From NCBI GenBank assembly GCA_014529385.2, contig CM043948.1, forward strand, positions 24,300,451-24,364,450: a stretch of 64,000 nucleotides of DNA, read 5' to 3'. The notes below the pieces were generated by a model. It was given only the letters and a program-made list of their open reading frames with translations. It made no database searches and had not been told where the DNA came from. Of this stretch, positions 31,076-40,863 are shown in pieces. The translations under genes and the position numbers were made by a program. Origin of the DNA: Adiantum capillus-veneris. Taxonomy: Eukaryota > Streptophyta > Polypodiopsida > Polypodiales > Pteridaceae. The stretch's first letter is position 1. Each line of letters begins with the position of its first letter.

Positions 31076-33865
31076 TTAAGAGATCTCTCTCTCATCCTCG
31101 CATAACTTAGCATAACTTCCTATATCTATATAGAGCTCTCCGTTTAAACACATATCCTCTGTTTCATTTTGTAGCTCCTCTGCATGCACCCCATATAGAG
31201 TAGTAGCATCTTGATGCTCGTCTGGCACCACCGCAGCGGCTTCTGATTGAGCATCTTCTCTGATCTCCTCCATTGATGTCGTTGTGATTGGCACATGGTA
31301 GCCTTCATACGTCCTTGCACTACGAGGGGCTACCTCTATGACGTACCACCAATTTGATGTAGACTTTGTAGGATGAAATATTACCTGCCAGAGCCACATA
31401 ACTTACATGAGAGCTTTCAAGCACATAACTTGTAAAAGGGGGATGTTAACTATTTACATACTTACTTGTTCACAATGCTCGGGTAGTACGAAAGTGTCTC
31501 TTAGGTCAGTCCATTTCTTAGTAGAATCCACCTCAAGAAAACCAGACTCTCCTCTACGCACAGTAGCGTTGCGACTCTCCATGATTATCTTGAACCATTG
31601 CACGTCGAACAAGTCGACAAAAAATCCTTTGTAATCGATCCTCAAAATCTCTTGCAGCGTGCCGAAGTAAGTGAGTTCCGCCACCACAGGATCTGCATCA
31701 GAGGAACGTCGTCGACTAGACTGTTCAAATTTTGCCATGATTCCACAATCTTGAGTAAAATGCTTTTTGTCGATTCATTCCACCCTAAAATGTCAACCTT
31801 TACACCATGCTGCTGTGTATGACTTATACTACAACGAACAAAGATTATGAGTGGCCGTTCAAACGTTTATAAATAAAGTCACTTGCTAGTCGTACATTGC
31901 AAACTTACCTTGGTCGCGCAACCCCGAGAGTACTCCCACTCTTCTTCAGTCACTTCGTCACCGCATTATTGTGCGCTTTTCAATTGGTTGTGCAACCATC
32001 TTAAGCTCATGAAGGTTGGTAGGCTCTCCAGAACCGCTGGATAGTGCATCGGTGGTCGTCTTCCCCGTCTCCACTCGATTCGTGCCCTTTGTCGCTCTTG
32101 CTTTGCATCCTCATATTGTGAAATCCACTTTTGCATCACTGGATTGTGAAGCATGCAAAATCGGTTGATTTTAGCCTCTAGATCTTCCGTCATCTTCTTC
32201 TCAACACCGAGATTGCACATGACAATTCCAGATATGCGCTCATCATCTATGGTTCGCCATAGCGTGTCCCGGGATTTATCAAATCCGTCTAGCCACTCTC
32301 TGGAAGATACGCTTGATGACCTTCGTAGATTTGCTTCTTCAGTGAGGGTACCCTACGTGCATTCAGTCTAGGTCCACATGTGACACATGCTCTGTATCCG
32401 CTTGTTTGAAGCCCTGCATGTATACACATGATAATAGATCAACTATGGGAAAAAACAAGATTTACAGTGTCTGAGTGAGGAGTGTCAATAGATCACCTGA
32501 GCATTCTGTTAGCCCGGGATAGTCATGCATGGTCCACATTAGAATGCCTCTGATCAAAGCATTCCGTCGTCCTGTGTGTCGGCTCATATCCACCACCTCT
32601 ATGCCAATCCACAATTGTTGTAGCTCTTCCAATAGTGGACGAAGATACACATCCATATTCCCCACTTTATATCGCCCTGACACAATCAAGCTTAGCCATA
32701 GGTGCCCCTTCTTCATAGTCAACCACGGGGGAATGTTGTAGTTGACGATGACAACGGGCCATACACTGTAAGATGTTGATCTTTGACCAAATGGATTTAC
32801 GCCATCCATAGCCAGGCCTAAGCGCAAATTTCGAGCTTCCCTGGCAAAATCCGACCATGTTCCATCTATATGTTTCCACGCTACGCAATCTGCAGGAATT
32901 CGTAGCACACCATCCGAAGATTTATTCTCCTCATGCCATGATGCTAGGGCGGCCATGGACTTACATTCGAAGAAATGCTTGATGCGAGGAAGCAGAGGGA
33001 AATGTCGCAAAACCTTTTGTGGAATTTTTGTCCCGTGGAGATCTACTCGATATCTTTCAGAATCACATTTCGGACACTTCTCCATGTCTATGTATTCCCC
33101 TCTGAAAAGAATGCAGTCATTAGGACAAGCGTGGATAGAATTGTAATCCATCCCCAAGTTTCGCAAAATCTTTCTTGCTTCATCTCGGGAATCTGGCATC
33201 ACATTGTCAGCTGGTAGTATGTGCTCTTTCAGCAATCTACACAACATAAAAATATGATACAGTCGTGTAAAAATCTATCAGATCATTATACATTTAGAGT
33301 TTTATTAAAGTAAACTAATTGTAATAGATCACCTGAAAAGCGCTGTGACGCTAGTGTCACTCCATCCAAACTTTGCCTGCATGTTGAGAAGAACCAGGAG
33401 TGCTTTCAATCTAGACATACGTGCTCCATTATACAATGGCGTATCGGCTTCACTTTTCATATCATCATAGATAAGCCTTTCTGAATCCATGATCGTTTCG
33501 ATCATTTAATCAATCTCGGGCTCAAACATTGCCTCGTTGGGAATGTGCTCTGCATGATCATCCCCCGAGCTGTCAGAGGCTACATCTTGTGGCCTCACAT
33601 ATGCTGCTTGACCAAAGCGCCTGCGAACACGTCTATTGGGTTGCAAGATTGCTGCTTGTTGGCCAGCGTCAGAGTCCGACGAGTTATAATTGGCAACAAC
33701 TCGATCTATAATAGATGGATCGAACTCGCCTAATTCACGAACGTGCTGCAAAGAAACACGTCTTGTCCGTCGCACAGCATGCTTGCATTGATTACAAGGA
33801 CATAAGACCCTCGTTGAGAGATAGGTGTTTCGGTTGGACGGTCCCACATCCTCGTCGCTACTCAT
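31076..33865 (-). pseudogene. CACTA-2 tnpD (TNP2), internally deleted
   Basis: Exon 1 (from 33,865) has the Transpos_assoc motif LCPCNQCKH. An in-frame TAA at about 33,505 follows FEPEID, and the frame then resumes as MIETIMDSERLIYDD. After an intron with donor CAG-GTGATC, the TNP2 block (33,240-32,500) is open: HACPNDCILF, CPKCDSERYRVD, LAMDGVNPFG, NYNIPPWLTMKKGHLWLSL, GILMWTMHDYPGL. The next exon reads GYRACVTCGPRLNARR then YEGHQAYLPE, and near 32,300 jumps to the C-terminal part (CNLGVEKKM, MQKWISQYEDAKQ). Against CACTA-1 about 0.9 kb of TNP2 is missing. A stop follows LKSAQ. DUF4216 (AELTYFGTLQEILRIDYKGF, DTFVLPEHCEQ) and a final exon to 31,076 remain. Confidence 0.85.
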
Positions 33866-33927
33866 AATGAGGATAAAAAACTTATAACCTGGACAACAAA
33901 TTTAATATTCTATTGGCATTCTTCGTC

Positions 33928-33930
<3 letters not shown>

Positions 33931-33975
<45 letters not shown>
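33931..33975. repeat. (TC)n microsatellite
   Basis: Pure TC run just upstream of tnpD of CACTA-2. Confidence 0.95.
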
Positions 33976-33977
<2 letters not shown>

Positions 33978-33979
33978 AC

Positions 33980-34100
33980 CTCACATTCTCTAGTCATGTC
34001 CAATCCCCGCACACCTCGGTCTAGAGGTGCACGGAGATCAGAACCACCGGGTTATAATCTCGTTATAATCTCATCTTTATTGGTCAATACCTATATTTGT
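33980..34100 (-). promoter_or_regulatory. Hairpin block upstream of CACTA-2 tnpD
   Basis: Same block as the duplicated one in CACTA-1, with the hairpin core at 34,003-34,038 fully kept (CACACCTCGG...AGAGGTGCACGGAGAT). It lies about 140 bp upstream of the tnpD start. Confidence 0.6.
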
Positions 34101-34249
34101 GGGTACAAGAAATCTACACACCCACGTCTACATGATACTGCATATAGTGGACAAAACCCCTTTGCCTCTTCTGTAGCTGTAGCACTTCACAGCATCTTAA
34201 CATCTTTTCACAATAGATCTTTTCACTATTCGTCTAACTTTAAACCCTA

Positions 34250-34980
34250 AACCGTAAGTAATTCTTGCGTGGACTCGATCTAACGTAAATAAACGTAAAT
34301 CTAAATAAACGTAAATCTCTTCTTCTTGTGTGTGTGTGTGTGTGTGTGTGGGTAACCCTAAATAAACCTAAGTCTAATCTAATATAACATAAATCTAAAT
34401 CTAACGTAAATTATGTTATATTAAAAACAAAGAACTAAACTAACAGGGATTATAAGAACTTTAAAACTGATTTAACACATAATTTTTCACATAACTCGGC
34501 AAGAGTTCGCATTCTCATCACTAAAGATGTGAGAGTTAACTTCCGGCGGTGACGCTGCCTCATCTCCATCCACATCTGACGACAGCAATTGGCCCTTTAG
34601 ACCGTTCTTGCTCTTGTTACTAACTTTGAAGTTGCTGTTGAATGACTAGAGGTTGTCTAGATGGTCATTGTGTTGGGGATGTAGTGACTCTTGCCGCCTT
34701 GAAGATCCACCTTCTTCCCTATCTTCTGAAGACATTTCACCAGTACTTTTGGATCGACGGAGCCCACCATGAGTGAAGGCAGCAATACCCTATATTCCAT
34801 TGAGGGCTTTCTTCACCCGCTTCATGCAGGCATCGCAGTCTATGGAGACCTAAATCTAATCTAATATAACGTAAATCTAAATCTAGCGTAAATAAACGTA
34901 AATCTAGTTAAAAATAAACCTAAATCTAATTTAATGTAAGTCTACACATAACCTAATCTTTAACGTCTTTTAAGATAGTT
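34250..34980. repeat. Degenerate AACGTAAATCTA-type repeats in CACTA-2
   Basis: Two clusters (about 34,275-34,440 and 34,850-34,970) of TAAATCTAA, AACGTAAAT and TAATATAAC units flank a unique ~400-bp block. They occupy the same place as the TTAGG-like array of CACTA-1. No gene is supported. Confidence 0.65.
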
Positions 34981-35204
34981 TCCTACGACGTTATAACTCT
35001 CTTCTTCTTGTGTGTGTGCGCGTGTGTGGATGTGTGTGCCAATAAAAAGAGATAAATGGTATAACCTTTCTATCACCCATGCCAAGTATGATAGATTGAT
35101 TATGCCATTTCCCTCTTAAATAATAGGTCTTGAGTTCAACTCCTCGTCGGTTAGATCTTTAGTTCTTTTAATTTTAATTAGTTTCCTACGACGTTAAATT
35201 AGTT

Positions 35205-35405
35205 TCTCTCTCTTTCTCTCTCAATGTGTGTGCGTTTTTTTGGATCGTATGCATGTTTTCTCTCTCTTTTCCTCTCTCAATGTGTGCGTTTTTTGTTTAT
35301 GCATGTTCTCTCTCTCTTTTCCTCTCTCAATGCGTGCGTTTTTTGTTTATGCATGCTCTCTCTCTCTTTTTCTCTCTCAATGTGTGTGTGCATTCTTTGT
35401 TTATG
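35205..35405. repeat. ~50-bp tandem repeats, four copies
   Basis: Units of CTCTCTC-TTTT-CCTCTCTCAATGTGTGCG plus TTTTTTGTTTATGCATG, at about 50-bp spacing. Long open frames across them are artefacts. Confidence 0.85.
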
Positions 35406-35433
35406 TATGTGTGTGTGCGTTTTTGTTTTTGTT

Positions 35434-35434
<1 letters not shown>

Positions 35435-35477
<43 letters not shown>

Positions 35478-35746
35478 AACACTATGTGTGTGTGTATGTG
35501 TGTGTGTGAGAGAGAGAGAGAGGGAGAGAGAAAGAGGGGAAGGGAACATGAGAATGAGGAGAGGGAAGGAGCATACCTGGCTCTCCTTCCTCTCCTCGTG
35601 TGTGTGTGTGTGTGTGTGTGTGGAGAAGAAAAAGAGAGAGAGAGAGAGAGGGAGAGAGAAAGAGGGGAAGGGAACATAAGAATGAGGAGAGGGAAGGAGC
35701 ATACCTGGCTCTCCTTCCTCTCCTCGTGTGTGTGTGTGTGGAGAAG

Positions 35747-35790
<44 letters not shown>
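35435..35790. repeat. TC, TG and GA microsatellites with a duplicated ~115-bp unit
   Basis: (TC)n at about 35,440-35,474 is followed by two copies of a unit containing GGAACATGAGAATGAGGAGA and CTGGCTCTCCTTCCTCTCCT, separated by TG and GA runs. Confidence 0.85.
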
Positions 35791-35817
35791 TTACCTGCTC
35801 CTTGCTTGAGGGCGCCG

Positions 35818-35846
35818 AAAAACTCAGATCTGAGATCTGAGTTTTT
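35818..35846. repeat. 13-bp-arm inverted repeat in the CACTA-2 right end
   Basis: AAAAACTCAGATC, spacer TGA, GATCTGAGTTTTT. The arms are perfectly complementary. Confidence 0.9.
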
Positions 35847-35875
35847 GGGTGCGCTCGGTTATTTTTTTAGCCCAG

Positions 35876-35937
35876 CCGGCGTCGCTATGAGCGTCGCAAA
35901 TTTACAAAGAAATTTGCGACGCTCATAGCGACGCCGG
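35876..35937. repeat. 28-bp-arm perfect hairpin in the CACTA-2 right subterminal zone
   Basis: The left arm starts CCGGCGTCGCTATGAGCG (35,876-35,903). A 6-nt loop ACAAAG follows. The right arm (35,910-35,937) is its exact reverse complement. Each arm contains two AGCGACG-type motifs. Confidence 0.93.
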
Positions 35938-35969
35938 GAATTTTTTTTTTGAGCGTCGCTAATATGAAT

Positions 35970-35983
35970 AACCTCTTGTAGTG
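35970..35983 (-). repeat. CACTA-2 right terminal inverted repeat
   Basis: AACCTCTTGTAGTG, followed by target duplication TTG. Confidence 0.93.
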
Positions 35984-35986
35984 TTG

Positions 35987-36650
35987 GGTGGTGTTTTTGT
36001 TGTCTATCCTAGTGCTAGAGTAACTTTGTGAATATAAATATGAATTGTAACATATTAATCCAAGGGCAAGCCTCGAGGGATCTAGGTACGTAAGTGTATC
36101 ACATTCGCTCAATATGACGAGGATATATTATAGTCCTTGAGAGTTATAAATTTACACTTATAAGAGGAGATTTATTTAATCCATAGCTATAGCAAGTTTA
36201 TGTTGTCTACATTAGGAGTAGTGGCTAGTAGATATGTAGATATTATAGTAGATAAACTCTTGGTAGCTATATGGAGTTATTACAAGGATGACCATGAACC
36301 AAAATTTTGCCCCAATATCATTTTGGCTCTGGTTTTTTGTTTTCATACTACCCTAGTGATAGGGTCATTACCCTATTACACTAGTTCCATCATGTGCTCC
36401 CTCAAAATCTAAAAAGCTGACTTTGAGGACACAACAACCTAGCTATCGAAAGAAACATGACCTCAGTTGCACAAGGGTGGGGGACTTGCTCCACCACCCT
36501 TGTGATCAATGATTGTATCCTTGAAAGAAAGGAATAAAGTTGAAAAGATGACTTCTTCCACAAGGGACATAGTCACATATGGGAGCAAATGGATCATGGA
36601 GCCATAGACAACTATTGAACATTAAAGTCTCTATTGGATTATGTGGGGAG
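35987..36650. other. No gene seen
   Basis: Unique sequence right of CACTA-2. No supported frame. Confidence 0.35.
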
Positions 36651-36689
36651 TGTATACAGAAAAATCAAATGTGGTTCCAATTCATCACC

Positions 36690-37660
36690 TACTCCCAAGA
36701 CAGTACTATTGAAGAAAAAAATCTATAATTTATCGGTGAGTTGCTCATGTTTGAGCTTCCACTCCTCCTGTAATTCTGCTTGTTTTTCTTATCTTCTTCC
36801 ACGGTTACGAGAGCGCCTGCCTCTTTTTTGCTACTTGTGGTAATTGTCCCTCTTATTCTTTCTCTTTATGGGGAACTTCTTTTTGAAAAGCCCACATGCA
36901 TTTTATGTAGACTCATATTCATTAGCTAATCTTTCCTTCTCTTTAAATTCATCCTTCAGGGCTCTCCTTTTGTTGTCTAGCTGTGTGTTTCATGAGCTCA
37001 TTAGGGAAATTAAAATGGAGTAGGGGAACATATTCTTCTGCTCTTCCAATTGGGATGTCAAGTCCTTACTTTCTATTAGCACTTCTTGGACCTACTCATT
37101 TGCCTGATACTCCTTGAGAATATCATGATTCTCCATCAATTTGTGAGCCTCGTTCTCCCAAAGTGCTTTTTAAAAAAAAATTTGCCTTGGATAGTTTAGC
37201 TGTCCTTCTTGTTGGCTGGCAATTTTATTTTTTCCTCCAGCTTCTTTGTCCTCATTGCTACAATTATGGAGAATCTATAAATATATTTTCAATAGCTTGG
37301 TGAGCTGAAGCATGTATCCTAGAGAGGGGAACATAACTTAATCTCCTAGAACACTTCCTCATCCTCACTAAGCTGATCTATAATTTTATAGCAGCAACAA
37401 GCTTTCTCTTGTTGGCATTTATAATGTTGAGTTCATTTGTAGAGTGCTCTCTCAACCTCATGAATCTTAGTGGATCCATCAACAATGGCTACTACTAAGG
37501 AAACCTACTACCATTTCAAGTAAGAACTATTGGCATCCTACCTCTTCAATCCATGTATATAGGAGTTGCCAGAATTTGGATAAGTTGCATGATTGAGAAG
37601 TAGCCAACAAAGCTTCCTTATATCTTGACGTACACTCTCATTGATGTAGTCACGTGCCTA
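36690..37660 (-). pseudogene. Decayed coiled-coil coding region, origin unknown
   Basis: Minus-strand frames, broken by many stops, give protein-like segments: YINESVRQDIRKLCWLLLNH (near 37,600), VDGSTKIHEVERALYK and YKIIDQLSEDEEVF (37,480-37,340), KLMENHDILKEYQANEQVQE and LIESKDLTSQLEEQKNMF (37,150-37,040), RRALKDEFKEKERLANEYES (about 36,960-36,900) and a basic RGRRSRNRGRR (36,800). The composition suggests a coiled-coil protein with a basic end. A Ty3 gag or accessory ORF would fit, since protease sequence lies just upstream on the same strand. A host gene is not excluded. Confidence 0.35.
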
Positions 37661-38235
37661 GTTGCAACCACGTGCCATGCCTAAATTTTTTCTCCTATTC
37701 CCTTTTGCTCTTTAAACAATAGAGCATCTCCGCAGATACCGCTTAATAAGCCCCAAAAAGACGTTTTTGGGCACTTAGTAATTGCTTAGATAGCTACTTC
37801 TTAGTCGCCCTTAGCAATGTGTGGGTATAAGAATCCTTTAATGATTATTTGTGCTGTGTTACAATCTCTTTGAAGAAAAAAATTATTTATGCTAACAAAG
37901 AGTACTTTGTAATATCTCATCAAGTAAGAAAATTATAGTTTGCAGTCCTGCTTTTGTCGCTATTTTGTTTCATGTTATCATTTCAATGTTAAGCTATTAG
38001 GGTGATAACTATATGTGTAGAACCTGTATATCACGTGCATTCTCGGGGTGTTTGAAATTCCCCCTACCTATATAAAACCCCCCTTTATGTGACACTTTTT
38101 ATACTAAAAGTATACCTTGTCTATCAAAATTCCTATTTCAAATAAAAATCTCTTTAATTATGTATGCATATTTTTTATAGCTTTAGAACAAAAGATATGT
38201 TGAACTTACATGCTATTTGGTATATTTTTAGTTCC
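37661..38235. other. No gene seen
   Basis: AT-rich sequence. CACGTGCATTCTCGGGG near 38,033 resembles the outer part of the 25-kb palindrome arms. Confidence 0.35.
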
Positions 38236-38259
38236 CGCCCCCCCCCCCCCCCCCCCCCT
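38236..38259. repeat. Poly(C) tract
   Basis: About 24 C in a row. The exact length may be unreliable in an assembly. Confidence 0.9.
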
Positions 38260-38319
38260 TCCCACAATTAAGCTTTCAAGTCTTGCTATTTCAAAACAGT
38301 TTTAAATGAGAAGGATATT

Positions 38320-38720
38320 CTAATAGTGAGTATGAGGATATAGATAAATTAGACTACAACTGAGAAGGTTTTGTACAATGATTGTATAGGAAAAAGTCTT
38401 AAACTTCATGGGGGGTAGTGATTCCACCATGCCTATAGGTTGAGCCACTATCTGAATAGCCATCCTTAATTTAAATGGTGCAGCCACCATGCTCATGCCT
38501 AGCTTTACTCTAGTTTCTATAAACATGTCTTTGACTCCTGGTTCTCCATCATTCACCATGAATTTTTTAGTTAACTTCCAATGTTTACTAATCTTCATTT
38601 CACATCAATAATTAGGGCTTGATCATAAAAAATGCCTACATGAAATTCACCTCAAATATGGCACATGGAGCTCCTTGGTTAGCTAGCTCATTCTCTACCC
38701 AAGGCAATGCTTGAGCCAAT
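38320..38720 (-). pseudogene. Ty3/gypsy protease remnant
   Basis: LGMSMVAAPFKLRMAIQIVA and QPIGMVESLPPMKFKTFSYT correspond to the Ty3 protease region in which the family reads LG-...-KLRMADQ-...-P-G-.-E, as also in element F at 46,330-46,480 (KLQLGDGFMEKPLGLLE). The D-S/T-G loop itself is not recognisable. Upstream on the same strand, KKLAQALPWVENELA is readable in a broken frame. Confidence 0.55.
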
Positions 38721-38779
38721 TTTTTCAATTATATATGTAGCTTGTCTACTCTCCTAGCAAGCTTGTTAGAAGGTAGTTT

Positions 38780-39914
38780 GATTAAAGCTTTTAGTGATAT
38801 GGTCTCTGTTAGGTGTAATGGCCATGTGGCTGACCGCCTATCACTAACTGCTACTAACACTAAGTGTACAACTATACACTTGTGTGAGCCATTAACACTA
38901 ACCATAATGTGTATTGTGCCTTAGTGCATAAGATAGAGAAGAAAGAAAGGGAACACATAGTACGTGTTGGCTCTCCCGCTCCAACTTGTGTGTGTGGCTA
39001 TGGTGGTGCGTGTGTGAGTGTGTGTGCAATTCCTCTTCTGCTTCCGCTGTGCTCCCGGCTCCCCCCGTTCATCTAGTATCATATCGGTTTCATTCCCAAA
39101 ATTGTTTCCATGCGTGTGCACAATTTCAAGAGTGCAAACAGGATTTTGATTTCGACATCGACAAATTCAGCTTTCTGAGAGTGTTTCCACTAGGCGACCT
39201 AGAGTTTCCCCCCCTTTCGGAGCCATTCAAGCCATTAGAAACCTCATTCGAGCTACGGTTTAAGAGCTGATTTTTTCAGCCCTCTTTTGATCGTTTGTGT
39301 TGCAGAGCTTCCATAGCCATTACATGTATCATTGTTGTAGTCTCTTCCATCTACAAGAGCCCACGGCTCATTCGGGAGAGTCTAGCCTCTTTCAGAGTGG
39401 CCTCATACACACACACATAGAGTGGAAGTATGACGGCATTGTCAAGTACAGATACATGTACTGATATAGGTACATGTACAGGTACATAGAGCGGCTTCGT
39501 TAGCTTTCTCTGTGCTTCTCGGCTTTGATTTTGGCTTCGGCTATAGCATCGACATCGACTCACAGGCTAGAGGTTTCAGTTCTTGCGATATTCTGGTTCC
39601 AGTGGGAGCAGTTTTTTATGCATACATGCATATGTTGGCACTTTTGACAATATTTGAGCTCTTTTGAGAGTAATTTGACTCCCTGCAGGGATATTTCTTT
39701 GCATGCATATGCTTTTGATGCTTGTTTGAGCATCATGACAGACTTGTACGTCTTTGTGGATACTGCCATTGTACGCTTTTGTGGAGCCATCTTTTGGCTA
39801 GTATGGTAGTCCCGACCATTTCTGCGACTTGGTCCGGATGATAGCCATTTTTGAGACTTGGCTATACGTTTTGCTGCATAACCTACATTGTTGAGGGTCG
39901 ATAGCATGAGGCTT
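38780..39914. other. No gene recognised
   Basis: Contains short TG-rich stretches and a GTACATGTA-rich patch (39,440-39,490). A 94-codon plus frame (38,986-39,270) and a 115-codon minus frame (39,560-39,907) have no recognisable domain and are not claimed as genes. Confidence 0.35.
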
Positions 39915-40843
39915 TGTTAGAAGCTGGACACACCCTACGAAATTGACTGCCCGACAGATTATCATTTTTGTAATTATTCATTTATTGAGAAAACCCGACA
40001 TTTCACCCTGTAAATATTGGGGCTTACAGAAGTTTCCAGATTGTATCCCAGTTTTGACATTTAGATTGAGTAGATGGTTAATTTGGAACATTAGGGTTTG
40101 AGAATTGTAAGGTATTTATACCACTTTTTGACCTTAATGAAAAAAACCTTTGTCTTTTTAAGAAAGTTTTTGAAGTCTGTGAGTGAGCGTACTGTGTACG
40201 AGAGAGAGTGTAAGCTTCATCTTGACGCTACGTGTACACTGATGGTCGGAATCGAGTGCGGAGAAGTGCAGCGTGTTGCCCCCAACGAGAGCTACGCACC
40301 GATACCTACATTGCGCACGTACGGTTCGTTTTTGTGAGCTCCATCTACGAGCTTCATCTGGTGATTCGGTGAGCATACGTTGTTCGATTTTGCATTGCAG
40401 CATATCCATGCGTTCACATTGAGTAGAGCTACACATTAGGAACTTTAGATTTCAGAAACGAAGACCTGCAAATTTCGGCCAGACATCCTACGTGATTTTG
40501 CACCGGGTGTTTTGGGTTGGGGTTTTGGTTCATTGACCTTAGGGAGAGCGTCCTATTGGTGTTAGTAGGGTCTCCTTCAAGTTCTGTGGTGTTTCGAGAT
40601 TGTTTGATGGGTGTTCGGTTCTAGAAAGCGTTGTAGGAAGTTTCCTCTTATGCACTCCTGAAGGCTGTGACTTAGACATTGGGTAGAGACCTCTGTAGGA
40701 ATTAGTTAGGAGTCGGTCAAGTGTACGTTGACACCCTATGCTTGCTTCCACGCGCCTGCGGGTCGAGCTTCGTCCTTAGCTAACAAATCTTGTTAGGTGA
40801 GTTCTCGCTGTGCTGACGTCTGTCGCAGCGTATCCGTCCAACA
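39915..40843 (+). repeat. Element F 5' LTR, 929 bp
   Basis: Bounded by TGTTAGAAGCTGGACAC and GTATCCGTCCAACA, next to the PBS. Homologous along its length to the 61-62-kb LTR, which supports both boundaries. A half-site AGACATCCTACG of the leader palindrome lies at 40,481-40,492. Confidence 0.88.
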
Positions 40844-40863
40844 TTGGCGCCGCTGCCGGGGAC
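40844..40863 (+). promoter_or_regulatory. Element F primer-binding site
   Basis: TTGGCGCCGCTGCCGGGGAC directly after the LTR. It closely matches the Asp-tRNA-type site used by Tat/Athila elements (from family knowledge). Confidence 0.85.

Larger units (their letters stand above)
28928..35983 (-). mobile_element. CACTA-2, complete 7,056-bp En/Spm-type transposon
   Basis: The termini are CACTACAAGAGGTTGTG (28,928) and, inverted, CACTACAAGAGGTTATT (35,983), identical for 14 bp. A 3-bp target duplication TTG flanks both sides (28,925-28,927 and 35,984-35,986), as expected for CACTA. Both subterminal zones are packed with AGCGACG motifs. Inside, on the minus strand, are tnpD (31,076-33,865) and tnpA (29,494-30,803). 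tnpA looks intact. tnpD has an internal deletion, so the element probably depends on another copy for transposase. Confidence 0.93.

Noticed and set aside
35224-35840. Frames of up to 204 codons in the TC/TG/GA region
   Set aside because: Low-complexity reading of microsatellites and their duplicated units, open on both strands at once.
38986-39270. 94-codon plus-strand frame near element F
   Set aside because: Starts in a TG-rich repeat and has no recognisable domain or partner in other copies. Insufficient support.
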